64,000 nt of DNA from Tunturiibacter gelidiferens (GTDB lineage: Bacteria; Acidobacteriota; Terriglobia; Terriglobales; Acidobacteriaceae), in NCBI RefSeq assembly GCF_013410115.1, contig NZ_JACCCV010000001.1, positions 2,480,001 to 2,544,000 of the forward strand, read 5' to 3'. The first letter of the stretch is position 1; each line of letters starts with the position of its first letter. Positions 35,429 to 44,200 of the stretch are shown in pieces. A program made the position numbers and the translations under genes. The notes under the pieces were generated by a model that saw nothing but the letters and a program-made list of their open reading frames with translations, had not been told where the DNA came from and ran no database searches.

Positions 35429-35452
35429 GCTGAAATATTGACAGCTTTCAGC
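35429..35452 (+). promoter_or_regulatory. inverted repeat over a TTGACA box, candidate operator
   Basis: GCTGAAA-(10)-TTTCAGC, perfect 7-base arms with TTGACA in the middle (35438-35443). No ideal -10 lies at 17 bases; TTTATA follows at 20. It could be the LacI-type site for the receptor promoter. Confidence 0.35.
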
Positions 35453-35650
35453 TGGCATGAAACTTTATATATCACACAATAGATTCCATCGTGGGATCGG
35501 TCGCAGCCCCGGTTTTTGATAGATAAACAGAGGGCAAACAAGACCGGACCACCGGCGTTGCTTAGGGCCATCGGGTGTGTTCTTGCACACTTACAACGAT
35601 CAGAAGCTCTATTTCATCAGCCGTATTTCTTCCGAGTGAGTTGCCGGAGG

Positions 35651-35664
35651 GGATACGTGTATCC
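35651..35664 (+). promoter_or_regulatory. hairpin immediately before the receptor's ribosome binding site
   Basis: GGATAC-GT-GTATCC, perfect 6-base arms, ends two bases before the GCAGGAGGC ribosome binding site. It could tune translation or mRNA stability. Confidence 0.4.
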
Positions 35665-35678
35665 GCAGGAGGCTTGAA

Positions 35679-38600
35679 ATGAATGCTTCACGGAAGTTCT
35701 CAAACAGGTTGTTCATCCTGATCGCGTTACTGACGGTGAGCGTTGGTATCTGCTCTGCGCAGTCGACAGCGACCTTGTCCGGTACGGTGACCGATCCAAG
35801 CGGCGCCGTAGTGCCGGGAGCGCAGGTAAAGGTCCATTCGGTTGCGACGGGGCTTGATCGCGTGGTCGTGACCGATGGATCGGGAATCTACGGTGTTCCG
35901 TCCCTCCAACCTGGGATGTATGACGTGCAGGTTTCTGCGGATGGGTTCAGTCTCTATACCCTGCAAAGGGTCAATCTGGAGGTCGATCAAAAAGCTTCGG
36001 TCAACGCTCAACTCTCTCTGTCGTCAACAGGGGCCGTTGTTCAGGTTGATAGCGGCGCTGTGCAGATCGAGACGCAGACGATGACTGTTGGGCAGGTCAT
36101 CGATAAGACCACTGTTCAAGAGATTCCGTTGAATGGACGTCACTTTCTCGATCTGACGGTGCTAACCCCTGGGGGTGTGGTCGCCCCCACTGCAGGAAGT
36201 TTGACAGGGGCAAGCCGAGGATTGGGAGCCAACTCCTTCATCACCGCTGGAAATCGGGAAGACTCGGTGAACTTCCAGATCAATGGCGTGAACCTCAATG
36301 ACATGAGTCAGAATCAGATCACCTTCCAGCCCTCCATCAATACGACCTCCGAGTTCAAGATCGATAACTCGACCTTTAGCGCGGAGTATGGCAGAAGTTC
36401 TGGTTCGATCGTGAACATTAGCACGCGGTCGGGTACGAATGAGTTGCATGGGGAGGTGTTTGACTACTTCCGCAACGAAGCCCTGGACGCACGGAACTAC
36501 TTCAATCGGCCGAATGGTACGTCGAGTGGCAATAAAGCGCCCCTGAAGCGAAACAACTTCGGAGCTGCCGTTGGTGGACCCATCTGGAAGGGTCACACTT
36601 TCTTCTTCGCGAGCTATGAGGGTCTGCGTCAGCGTCAGGGGATTCTGCAGAACGGCACGGTCTTCTCGCCTGCGGTGCGAAATACAATCGCGACGAGCGG
36701 TGCACCGGCTGCACAGTCTCTTCTGGCTCTGGTTCCTGCTCCGAACAACGGGAACCAGTACGTTGCATTTACGCCGGGACCAGTAAATATTGATCAGGGC
36801 ACCATCGACATCCTTCATCAGATCAGTTCTAATGATCAGTTGCACGGGTTCTATGCGTACCAGAAGGACGTTCGCACGGAGCCAAACCTCCAGGGCAATA
36901 CGATCCCCGGCTTCGGCGATCACCGTACCGGAAGCCGGCAGATTTTGACTCTAAATGAGACACACGTCTTCAATCCGAACTTCGTGAATGAGGCGCGTCT
37001 CGGATTCAACCGGATCGTCATTAGCTTTACACCCGCAAATCAGCTGAATCCTCAAGACTTTCATATTGGCGACGACATCACCTCTGCGATAGGGATTCCG
37101 CAGATCACCGTCACTGATGTAGGCACCGGTCTGAACTTCGGTGGTCCTTCCGGCTTTCCGCAAGGCAGGTCCGATACATTCGGTGTCTTCTCCGATGCTG
37201 CAACTTTTCTGAAGGGGAGACATAGCATCAAATTCGGCGGTGAGTTCCGTCGCTTTCTGGGGGCGAGTTTTGCCTCCGACACCGGAACCATTACCTACGA
37301 CACGACAGCGCATTTTGAACAGGATCTGGCTACAGGCTTCACGATCACGCCGCAAACCATCGATAGCCGTATCTATGTGAACGCCGCAGGTCTTTTTGTT
37401 CAGGACAACTTCAAACTGACGCCAAGCCTGACCCTGGAGTACGGCTTGCGGTTTGAGTGGAACGGTACCCCGACAGAAGGCGCGAACCGCCTAGTCATCT
37501 TCAATCCTAGTACCGTGTCGCTCATCCAAACTGGAACGAATGGTGTGGGTGGCATCTACCCGCAAAATTACAACTACGAGCCTCGGCTGGGCTTTGCGTG
37601 GGACGTCTTCCGCACCGGTAAGACGGTCGTTCGTGGTGGCTACGCCTACATGGCAGATCAGCCTGTGTCTGGCGTTGTAAGTGGTCTAGCGTCGAATCCA
37701 CCGTTCAGCACCAAGGTTAGCTATGCCAATACGAAGGCGCCTATTCCAGTGGAGTCGCTTTTTGCATCGGCGACGGCGGCTGGTATCGCGATCAGCTCTA
37801 CTAATCCGAATCTGAAGAATGCTTACACCCAGACCTACAACCTGAACTTGCAGCAGGAGGCACCCTGGGGGATTGTGACGTCGATTGGCTACTACGGATC
37901 TGTCGGAAGACATCTCCGTGCGCAGACCAACGAGAATCAACCGAATGCCGCGGGTATCCGACCATTCCCAGTTCTCTCCAGTACCAGCCCGATCAAGCCG
38001 GGAATCTCGTCGAACTCGAACATCGCGGAGATCAATGACGTAGGGTCATCGAGCTACAACGCGCTTTGGCTAGTCGCGACCAAGAATGCCGGCCATGGAT
38101 TGCAGTTCAATATGAACTACACATGGTCCAAGTCGCTCGATACCAATTCGTTGGGATCGCAGGGAGGCTATACGTTCCAGGATAGTAATAATCCCGCCGG
38201 CAACTATGGTCCCTCCGATTTCGATACGCGGAACCACTACGCTGGAAATGCGATCTATAACTTGCCGTTCAAAGAAAATCGCTTTGTTGAAGGTTTCAGT
38301 CTATCCACGATCGTTCAGTATCAGACTGGCAATCCTATCAACCTGACCTACAACACATCGACCTTCACTGGAGTGGCTAACGTGATTCGGCCGAATCTTG
38401 TGGGTCCGGTAGCGACAAAGAAGATTCAGACCGGAATCGCAAATGTCACTTTCATTCAGTCCAAAGTGTGTCCAATCGGTCCGACCCTTGCGGTTCCTGC
38501 CGGATGCAGCTTCCAGAATCCGGCGACGCGGGCTACTTCTACTTCCGCGGTCGTGTCAACGGGGTTAGGAGATATCGCTCGAAATGCCATTACGGGGCCT

Positions 38601-38828
38601 GGATTCGCGGATGTCGATATGTCGCTTGAGAAGAATACGAAGATCACGGAACGTGTGACGTTCAAGCTTCGCATCGATACCTTCGATATTCTCAACCATC
38701 CGAACTTTGGCCAGCCCTCGGGGAATACCGCGGGATCGACCTTTGGGCAGATCTCCTCTACTCGCTTCGCGACGAGCGACGGCGGATCTTCTCGTCAACT
38801 TCAGCTAAGCGGCAAGGTCGTCTTCTAA
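35679..38828 (+). CDS. TonB-dependent receptor with CarboxypepD-regulatory-like domain (Oar/SusC-like)
   Basis: 1049 residues. Signal peptide to SAQS (~28). Carboxypeptidase-regulatory-like/CnaB domain at ~30-110 (TLSGTVTDPSGAVVPGAQV ... GIYGVPSLQPGMYDVQVSAD). A plug-like region contains VQEIPLNGRHFLDLTVLTPG, FEVNGVNLND-type FQINGVNLNDMSQNQ and SAEYGRSSGSIVNISTRSGT. A long beta-barrel ends in LQLSGKVVF. This architecture is greatly expanded in Terriglobia and is thought to import oligosaccharides or other large molecules across the outer membrane. Strong GGAGG site; terminator 20 bases after the stop. Paired by position with a LacI regulator and an MFS transporter. Confidence 0.95.
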   Translation: MNASRKFSNRLFILIALLTVSVGICSAQSTATLSGTVTDPSGAVVPGAQVKVHSVATGLDRVVVTDGSGIYGVPSLQPGMYDVQVSADGFSLYTLQRVNLEVDQKASVNAQLSLSSTGAVVQVDSGAVQIETQTMTVGQVIDKTTVQEIPLNGRHFLDLTVLTPGGVVAPTAGSLTGASRGLGANSFITAGNREDSVNFQINGVNLNDMSQNQITFQPSINTTSEFKIDNSTFSAEYGRSSGSIVNISTRSGTNELHGEVFDYFRNEALDARNYFNRPNGTSSGNKAPLKRNNFGAAVGGPIWKGHTFFFASYEGLRQRQGILQNGTVFSPAVRNTIATSGAPAAQSLLALVPAPNNGNQYVAFTPGPVNIDQGTIDILHQISSNDQLHGFYAYQKDVRTEPNLQGNTIPGFGDHRTGSRQILTLNETHVFNPNFVNEARLGFNRIVISFTPANQLNPQDFHIGDDITSAIGIPQITVTDVGTGLNFGGPSGFPQGRSDTFGVFSDAATFLKGRHSIKFGGEFRRFLGASFASDTGTITYDTTAHFEQDLATGFTITPQTIDSRIYVNAAGLFVQDNFKLTPSLTLEYGLRFEWNGTPTEGANRLVIFNPSTVSLIQTGTNGVGGIYPQNYNYEPRLGFAWDVFRTGKTVVRGGYAYMADQPVSGVVSGLASNPPFSTKVSYANTKAPIPVESLFASATAAGIAISSTNPNLKNAYTQTYNLNLQQEAPWGIVTSIGYYGSVGRHLRAQTNENQPNAAGIRPFPVLSSTSPIKPGISSNSNIAEINDVGSSSYNALWLVATKNAGHGLQFNMNYTWSKSLDTNSLGSQGGYTFQDSNNPAGNYGPSDFDTRNHYAGNAIYNLPFKENRFVEGFSLSTIVQYQTGNPINLTYNTSTFTGVANVIRPNLVGPVATKKIQTGIANVTFIQSKVCPIGPTLAVPAGCSFQNPATRATSTSAVVSTGLGDIARNAITGPGFADVDMSLEKNTKITERVTFKLRIDTFDILNHPNFGQPSGNTAGSTFGQISSTRFATSDGGSSRQLQLSGKVVF

Positions 38829-38848
38829 GGATGACATCAGCCACCACC

Positions 38849-38882
38849 CGCCTCGCTGATACCACTCAGCGAGGCGTTTTTT
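38849..38882 (+). terminator. rho-independent terminator after the TonB receptor
   Basis: CGCCTCGCTGA pairs with TCAGCGAGGCG (11 perfect pairs, loop TACCAC), followed by TTTTTT. Confidence 0.95.
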
Positions 38883-38962
38883 ATGCCTGTGTCTCGCACT
38901 TTGAGCGGTCCATGGAATTATTGCCAGATGGTAAGGTCTGCTGCCGTTAGTCTGGATATCTG

Positions 38963-39439
38963 ATGATTGATGAGATCTCTCTTTGTGATTATCGTACGAC
39001 TTATCTCGATGCGATGCATCGCCTGGATCAGGACTGTTTCTCGCCGGAGTTTCGGTTTGATAAGGAGTCGATGAGGGTTTTTGCCGAGGAGCCGGATGCC
39101 GTCGTTCGTGTCGCGGTAATTACGAATGGGGAGATTGTTGGTTTTGTAATCGTTCACATCGAGCAGATTGAAACGGAACAACGAGCTTATGTCGTGACGT
39201 TGGATGTGGCAGAGGGGTACAGAAGGCGGGGATTGGCTGGGAGACTTTTGCGGGATGCCGAGGAGCGCGCAACCGCTAGGGGAGCGCGGTGGATGGAGCT
39301 GCACGTGTTCTCAGGCAACGAGGGTGCAATCCGGTTCTATGAGCGCTCAGGGTACGGGCGAACCGGAGTAAGGCGCAGGTTTTATGGCAAATCCGGACTG
39401 GACGCTTTTGTATATCGCAAGGATCTGAAATTTGTGTGA
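38963..39439 (+). CDS. GNAT-family N-acetyltransferase (RimI-like)
   Basis: 158 residues. The acetyl-CoA site is seen in YVVTLDVAEGYRRRGLAGRL (V-x4-RRRG-x-A/G), and motif B in ELHVFSGNEGAIRFYERSGY. The overall layout resembles RimI-type protein N-alpha-acetyltransferases, but the substrate cannot be told. It converges with murA, whose stop lies 10 bases away. Confidence 0.9.
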   Translation: MIDEISLCDYRTTYLDAMHRLDQDCFSPEFRFDKESMRVFAEEPDAVVRVAVITNGEIVGFVIVHIEQIETEQRAYVVTLDVAEGYRRRGLAGRLLRDAEERATARGARWMELHVFSGNEGAIRFYERSGYGRTGVRRRFYGKSGLDAFVYRKDLKFV

Positions 39440-39448
39440 CTCTATCGG

Positions 39449-40729
39449 TTACTTTCTCCCGAAGACGTCTCCCATGCGGCGGATCTGAGCACCGACTCCG
39501 CGGAGTTTCTCTTCGAAGTGCTCGTAGCCGCGGTCCAGGTGATAGACACGGTCCAGGATGGTCTCGCCGTCGGCGACCAGAGCAGCCAACACAAGGGAGG
39601 CGGAGGCGCGCAGGTCCGAGCACATGACCGCGGCCGACTGCAGAGGAGTTTTGCCGCGGACGGTTGCGGTGCGGCCTGAGATGGTGATGTTCGCGCCCAT
39701 GCGAATCAACTCCTGCACGTGCATGAAGCGGTTTTCGAAGATGTTTTCGATCACGGTGCTGGTGCCTTCGGCCTGGGTGGCCAGCGCCATGTACTGGGCC
39801 TGCATGTCGGTAGGGAAGCCGGGGTACTCCTCGGTGGTGATGTCGGCGGCTTTGAGTTCGCCGCCGGAGCGGACGCGGACGTGATCGGCGCCGACGTCGA
39901 TTTTGACGCCGCACTGTTCGAGCTTGGAGATCAAGGCGCCGAGGTGTTTCGGTTCGCAGCAGTCGACGTTGAGGTCGCCACCGGTGATGGCGCCCGCGAT
40001 GAGGAAGGTTCCGGCCTCGATGCGATCGGGATTGATGCGATGGCGTGCGCCGTGGAGCTTAGCTACGCCCTGAATACGGATGGTGCCGGTGCCAGCGCCT
40101 TCGATCTTCGCTCCCATCGCTATGAGCAGAGCGGCGAGGTCGGTGACTTCTGGCTCGCGGGCGCAGTTCTCGAAGATGGACTCTCCCTCGGCAAGAGTCG
40201 CGGCCATCAAAAGGTCTTCGGTGCCGGTGACCGTGATCTTGTCGAAGACGATGTGCGCGCCCTTCAGCCGGTCGGCACGGGCTTCCAGGTAGCCGTGATC
40301 TTGCGTGATCGTGGCGCCCATGGCCTCGAGACCGTTGATGTGAAGGTCGATGGGGCGGCCGCCGATCGCACAGCCTCCTGGCATGGCAACGCGTGCGATG
40401 CCGGTGCGTGCGATGAGCGGTCCAAGGACCAGGGAACTGGCGCGCATCGTCTTCACGATCTCGTACTTTGCGACGGGATCGGACAGAATGGCGCACTTGA
40501 TGTGGGTACGGTGTTGGGCGCGGCCATAACCCAGTTCAACCTCGGCGCCCATGCTGGTCAGAAGTTTGCGCTCAGTCTCAATGTCCTGGACTTGAGGGAT
40601 GTTTTCGAGGATAACCTCGTCTTCGGTGAGGATGGCGGCGGCCATGCAGGGGAGAGCGGAGTTCTTTGCTCCGGAGACTTTGATAGTGCCGAGAAGGGGA
40701 TTGCCGCCGCGTACTACGAACTTGTCCAT
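39449..40729 (-). CDS. murA: UDP-N-acetylglucosamine 1-carboxyvinyltransferase
   Basis: 426 residues. First committed step of peptidoglycan synthesis: enolpyruvyl transfer from PEP to UDP-GlcNAc. The active-site residues are in place: K22 ([11 protein letters not shown]), the PEP-binding Cys at 120 in [15 protein letters not shown] (the fosfomycin-target Cys), and the [16 protein letters not shown] and [12 protein letters not shown] motifs. ATG 40729. It lies near the other wall-related genes sortase and murQ, though on the opposite strand from the sortase cassette. Confidence 0.97.
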   Translation of the reverse strand: MDKFVVRGGNPLLGTIKVSGAKNSALPCMAAAILTEDEVILENIPQVQDIETERKLLTSMGAEVELGYGRAQHRTHIKCAILSDPVAKYEIVKTMRASSLVLGPLIARTGIARVAMPGGCAIGGRPIDLHINGLEAMGATITQDHGYLEARADRLKGAHIVFDKITVTGTEDLLMAATLAEGESIFENCAREPEVTDLAALLIAMGAKIEGAGTGTIRIQGVAKLHGARHRINPDRIEAGTFLIAGAITGGDLNVDCCEPKHLGALISKLEQCGVKIDVGADHVRVRSGGELKAADITTEEYPGFPTDMQAQYMALATQAEGTSTVIENIFENRFMHVQELIRMGANITISGRTATVRGKTPLQSAAVMCSDLRASASLVLAALVADGETILDRVYHLDRGYEHFEEKLRGVGAQIRRMGDVFGRK

Positions 40730-41192
40730 TTTGACAGTCTACGGAGATTCGACGTGGAAATGAGTAACGGCGGTGGTTCGGCCGCTCTTCTGACGAGTGA
40801 GAGACTCTTTTTCTTGATCAGATCATTGTCGCTAAATCAGTAAGCATCAAGGGTGCCTGCATTTAAGTGGCTCATTTCAAATAGCTTGACTGTGAGGCTT
40901 TCGATCGGAAAGCTGACCAATCATTGCGGATGACAGACGCGAAGCTCAAGGGCACGCGAAAATCCAAAAAGCTGACGGTTCGCTAGAGCCCGAAATTGTT
41001 TATGTGAAAAGTCTTTCAACTTCGATGGGTGTCGTAATCGGCCATTCGATTACCAATCGAATCAAATTCGAATTTCACGATTACCCGTGCCAAAAAAGTT
41101 GAGTTACTCGCATCTTCTCTTAACTGAGCGGCTAACTTTTCGCGTACACCTTGCATATCACGGGACGTAAGTTGATCCTGCAAGGAGAAACG
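40730..41192. promoter_or_regulatory. 463-base control region between murA and the sortase cassette
   Basis: No gene with a credible start. It holds a perfect small hairpin GCTTTC-GATCG-GAAAGC (40897-40913) and, about 110-160 bases before the cassette's start codon, a dense palindrome cluster (listed separately). It likely contains the promoters of both flanking units. Confidence 0.5.
41034..41084 (+). promoter_or_regulatory. overlapping palindrome cluster upstream of the sortase cassette
   Basis: Within 51 bases: GTAATCG (41034-41040) with CGATTAC at 41047 and again at 41078; TTCGATT-ACC-AATCGAA (41045-41061); and the palindrome AAATTCGAATTT (41064-41075). Several pairings exclude one another, which suits either repeated operator sites or an alternating RNA leader. 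No known riboswitch consensus was matched. Confidence 0.5.
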
Positions 41193-41930
41193 ATGCGACT
41201 CAAATCTCTCATGCTGTGTGCTTCTTTGTGCTCTTTCAGCGCGGTCTTATGGGCTGCCGGTCCGGCAACTTCCACCGCTGATTTCACGATCTCCAACCCG
41301 TCACATATTCCCGGGGCTACGCTGGAACCCGGCTCCTACACGATCCACATTGTGAACCGTCTGTCGGACCGAGTAATCCTGAAGGTTGATTCGGTGAAGG
41401 GCGACGTGCATTCAACCTTTCTTGGTATTCCAAACAGCGAGATTCAGAAGCCGGCCGCCAGTGGTCCTGTAAAGTGGGCCAACCCGGCTGACGGCTCTCT
41501 ATATCTCAAGGGGTGGTATTTTGCGGGCAGCTCTTCGGTCGTAGAGTTCGTCTATCCAAAGGCTGAGGCCGTTGCGATAGCAACCTCGAATCCAGCCAAG
41601 GTGCCTGCGGTTGATCCCGCCTCCGAGGGAAAGGTCACTGATAACACGCTGTCTCAGGACGACATGCAACTGCTGACGCTATGGCTTCTGTCGCTCGAGC
41701 AGGTTAGCGGAACGGGCGACGCCGCAAAACCAGGCATCAAGGCGGAGCGATACACGCAGGTGGCCAGCGTCCAGAAGCCGGTGATCAAAGCGCTGCCTCA
41801 TACCGCCAGCCCGGTTCCACTGGTATGGCTGCTTAGCTTCTGCTCCTTGATCGCTGCAGCGCTGCTGCGGCTGATCGCATCGCAGAGTCGGGTCTTCGGT
41901 CTCAATCAGAAACTGTTGCTCCGGAAGTAA
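41193..41930 (+). CDS. sortase substrate with C-terminal LPXTA-type signal
   Basis: 245 residues. Signal peptide (to AAGP, ~23). Central domain ~28-125 of predicted beta type (FTISNPSHIPGATLEPGSYT ... GDVHSTFLGIPNSEI) of unknown family. C-terminal sorting signal: LPHTA at 201-205, then a membrane helix (~208-228) and a basic tail (QKLLLRK). This is the three-part form of Gram-positive cell-wall sorting signals, with A in place of G. The next gene, 2 bases later, is a class D sortase. AAGGAG precedes ATG 41193. Confidence 0.85.
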   Translation: MRLKSLMLCASLCSFSAVLWAAGPATSTADFTISNPSHIPGATLEPGSYTIHIVNRLSDRVILKVDSVKGDVHSTFLGIPNSEIQKPAASGPVKWANPADGSLYLKGWYFAGSSSVVEFVYPKAEAVAIATSNPAKVPAVDPASEGKVTDNTLSQDDMQLLTLWLLSLEQVSGTGDAAKPGIKAERYTQVASVQKPVIKALPHTASPVPLVWLLSFCSLIAAALLRLIASQSRVFGLNQKLLLRK

Positions 41931-41932
41931 GT

Positions 41933-42517
41933 ATGCGAGTGCTCGCATACGCTGAGCGTCTTCTTTGGACGTGTGGTCTCCTTTGCGCCGGATACTGCCT
42001 GATTCTGGTTGTCCAGGCAAAGGGGACCCATAGGTTCGCGGACCGGATCGACCAGCCTGTGCCAACCAGAATCGCCTCTTCCGCCGCGCACACGACTGAG
42101 GATGTGATTGGCAGGATTGAGATTCCAGCACTCGCGTTGTCAGCACCGATCACGGCCGACTATGATGGGAGTAGTTTGCATCGGGGAGTGGGACATATTC
42201 CCGGGACCGCGGTGCCGGGTGGCCTTGGAACGGTGGGGCTGGCAGGTCATCGCGATTCGTTCTTCCGGCCGTTGCGCAGGATCGCCGCGAAGATGGAAGT
42301 GCGGTTGATCGATAAGAGTGGCACCTATCACTACGTCGTGGATTCGACTGAAATCGTGAGTCCCGACAAGGTAGAAGTGCTGAATATCGCCGCCAGGCCA
42401 GAGCTAACGCTCATCACCTGTTTTCCGTTCGACTATGTGGGCGCAGCGCCGGAACGTTTTATTGTTCATGCTCACCTTTTGTCGGCTTCCCCAGACGGGG
42501 TTTCTGCCATCCATTAA
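41933..42517 (+). CDS. class D sortase
   Basis: 194 residues. N-terminal membrane anchor at ~8-28, then the sortase barrel with all three catalytic residues: H106 (GTVGLAGHRDSFF), C163 (LTLITCFPFDYVG) and R175 (AAPERFIVHA). TLITC and the adjacent GAAPERF match class D sortases. Sortases cut at LPXTG-like motifs and transfer the protein to an acceptor; in a Gram-negative cell the acceptor is unclear. The immediate upstream gene has an LPHTA signal, so it is the obvious substrate. Only 2 bases separate them. Confidence 0.95.
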   Translation: MRVLAYAERLLWTCGLLCAGYCLILVVQAKGTHRFADRIDQPVPTRIASSAAHTTEDVIGRIEIPALALSAPITADYDGSSLHRGVGHIPGTAVPGGLGTVGLAGHRDSFFRPLRRIAAKMEVRLIDKSGTYHYVVDSTEIVSPDKVEVLNIAARPELTLITCFPFDYVGAAPERFIVHAHLLSASPDGVSAIH

Positions 42518-42536
42518 GAAGTCGGGAAGAGGTGCT

Positions 42537-44159
42537 ATGAGATTTGAGATCCACGAAACAGTGCAGACTCCGGATCCAGAGATGGTTTTGCGCGCATTGG
42601 AGATGTGTTCACGCGAGATCTCCAGCGAGGTGGTCCGGTCTGGCGACCGACTTACGTTACGAGGTGTGGGACCGTCGCCACGATCGAAGAACAAACACGA
42701 CACTACGGTGTTCCATGTGAATGCCCAGAACAACGAGACCGTAATCCAGGGAGAGGTGAACTTCCAGGCGTCGGCGCTCCTGGGAGATACGTCGCAACAG
42801 GAGGTTGTGCGGTCCAAACTGGATGATCTGTTTGAACAGATGAAGGCACAGATTCATCTCGATTCCATGCGTGTAGCTGCTTATACAGCAGCAAGAAGAT
42901 CGGCCTCATCGTCAACAACCGTTTTAGACAGGCCCGATCAGAGCGCGGTCAAACTGCGGGACTTGGATCCGTCTGAAGAAAAACTGTTGCCGTCGGAAGA
43001 GAAGATTCCGCCGGTTGCGGTTCCAAAAACGGTGATTGAGGCCATTACGGCTGCTCCTGATGCAGGATGGGGTGCGGCTGCTCTCATAGGAGAGCCGGAG
43101 GAGATTGTTCTGCCCGAACGAAGTGGCGACTCTAGCCATGCCCGTATCGCGGAGCCGACCGCTGCCCCACCGGTGGCGCACCCTCTTGCAGATGTAACGA
43201 ATGTCAAAGATGGTCCAGAAAGAGCCATCGATTCGGCACAGACCGTAACCCACACTGCAGAGTCAGTGCGCCCGACGGAAGCGAAGCAGACTCCTGCGAA
43301 GGGGGCTGCGCGTAATCGGGCGAATAATCCAAAGCCCGACGCTGGATCGGGACTCGAAGAAGAACTGTCATGGGAAGCTCGAATACCACCTTACCGACTT
43401 CAAGTGGAAGAAGATCGGACCCCAGGCTGGAAACGGCTTGCGTTGGGAACAACTGTGGTGGTCATGCTGTTGGCGTTAGCAGCAGGGACGTATCGTTTGT
43501 ATTGGTTGCAACGGAAGGTCACCGTCAATCCCGTCTCAACCGCAGCAAAGTATGTTCCGGCTCCAGCGATTGATTCGCCGGTCGTTCCGGCACCCTTACC
43601 AGTCATGCCGAAAGCGCCCGAAGCATCATCTCCAGGCAGTACGCCTACTAAGTCAGACACAAATACCGAGACTCCCGCCAGCAGTGTGGAAGTGAAGCGA
43701 TGGCTGCAAGGATGGGCGGCTTCGATGCAAACCAGAGATGCAAATGCTCAAGCCTCTTTCTACGCAGATAAGTTGGATCGCTATCTCGATCAGCGAAACG
43801 TCGGACGAGGTGCAGTCTTGCGGGACCGCGAGGCCACAATCCGCATGCGGAAGGGCCTGTGGACCGTGAAGATGGAGGACGTTATCATAGAACGGCAGAC
43901 AGATTCTGAGGCTGAAGTTCGCCTTATGAAACACTTCATCGACGAACCTGAACAGTCGGAGATTTTAGAGTCCTATGTGCCGACCCGTCTCACGCTCAAG
44001 CGCATTAACGGGCAGTGGAAGATCACATCGGAGCAGGATCAACCTACCATTTCGGTCAGTCCGTGGAAGGCGCAGGGCGGAATATTGAATGAGGAAGATA
44101 AGCCGGAGATCAGGGACGAGCAGGGGAACGCCGCATGTAGGGGTGCCTGCGCTTCCTGA
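42537..44159 (+). CDS. membrane protein with NTF2-like C-terminal domain, third gene of sortase cassette
   Basis: 540 residues from ATG 42537 (20 bases after the sortase stop; GAAGAGG upstream). N-terminal ~110 residues form a small uncharacterised alpha/beta domain. A long acidic/Pro/Ala-rich linker follows (~120-295). A membrane helix lies at ~301-324 (LALGTTVVVMLLALAAGTYR). After a second Pro-rich linker comes an NTF2/SnoaL-like region (~385-510: VEVKRWLQGWAASMQTRDAN ... RLTLKRINGQWKITSEQDQP), a type seen in cell-wall-associated Cds6-like proteins. Predicted topology: N-domain inside, NTF2 domain outside. It may assist the sortase or bind wall glycan; function not known. Confidence 0.7.
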   Translation: MRFEIHETVQTPDPEMVLRALEMCSREISSEVVRSGDRLTLRGVGPSPRSKNKHDTTVFHVNAQNNETVIQGEVNFQASALLGDTSQQEVVRSKLDDLFEQMKAQIHLDSMRVAAYTAARRSASSSTTVLDRPDQSAVKLRDLDPSEEKLLPSEEKIPPVAVPKTVIEAITAAPDAGWGAAALIGEPEEIVLPERSGDSSHARIAEPTAAPPVAHPLADVTNVKDGPERAIDSAQTVTHTAESVRPTEAKQTPAKGAARNRANNPKPDAGSGLEEELSWEARIPPYRLQVEEDRTPGWKRLALGTTVVVMLLALAAGTYRLYWLQRKVTVNPVSTAAKYVPAPAIDSPVVPAPLPVMPKAPEASSPGSTPTKSDTNTETPASSVEVKRWLQGWAASMQTRDANAQASFYADKLDRYLDQRNVGRGAVLRDREATIRMRKGLWTVKMEDVIIERQTDSEAEVRLMKHFIDEPEQSEILESYVPTRLTLKRINGQWKITSEQDQPTISVSPWKAQGGILNEEDKPEIRDEQGNAACRGACAS

Positions 44160-44200
44160 CAATCGATGATCCCGACGACTGACGATCAATCTTTGAGCAA

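Larger units (their letters stand above)
35043..35678. promoter_or_regulatory. 636-base divergent control region between LacI and the TonB receptor
   Basis: No credible gene. It contains a 7-base inverted repeat overlapping a TTGACA box (35429-35452), a GTGTG/CACAC stem (35576-35591) and a short hairpin just ahead of the receptor's ribosome binding site (35651-35664). Candidate promoters of both flanking genes must lie here. Confidence 0.55.

Noticed and set aside
40930-41000. Possible c-di-GMP or other riboswitch between murA and the sortase cassette
   Set aside because: A few words resemble riboswitch fragments, but the conserved core and pairing of known classes could not be built.
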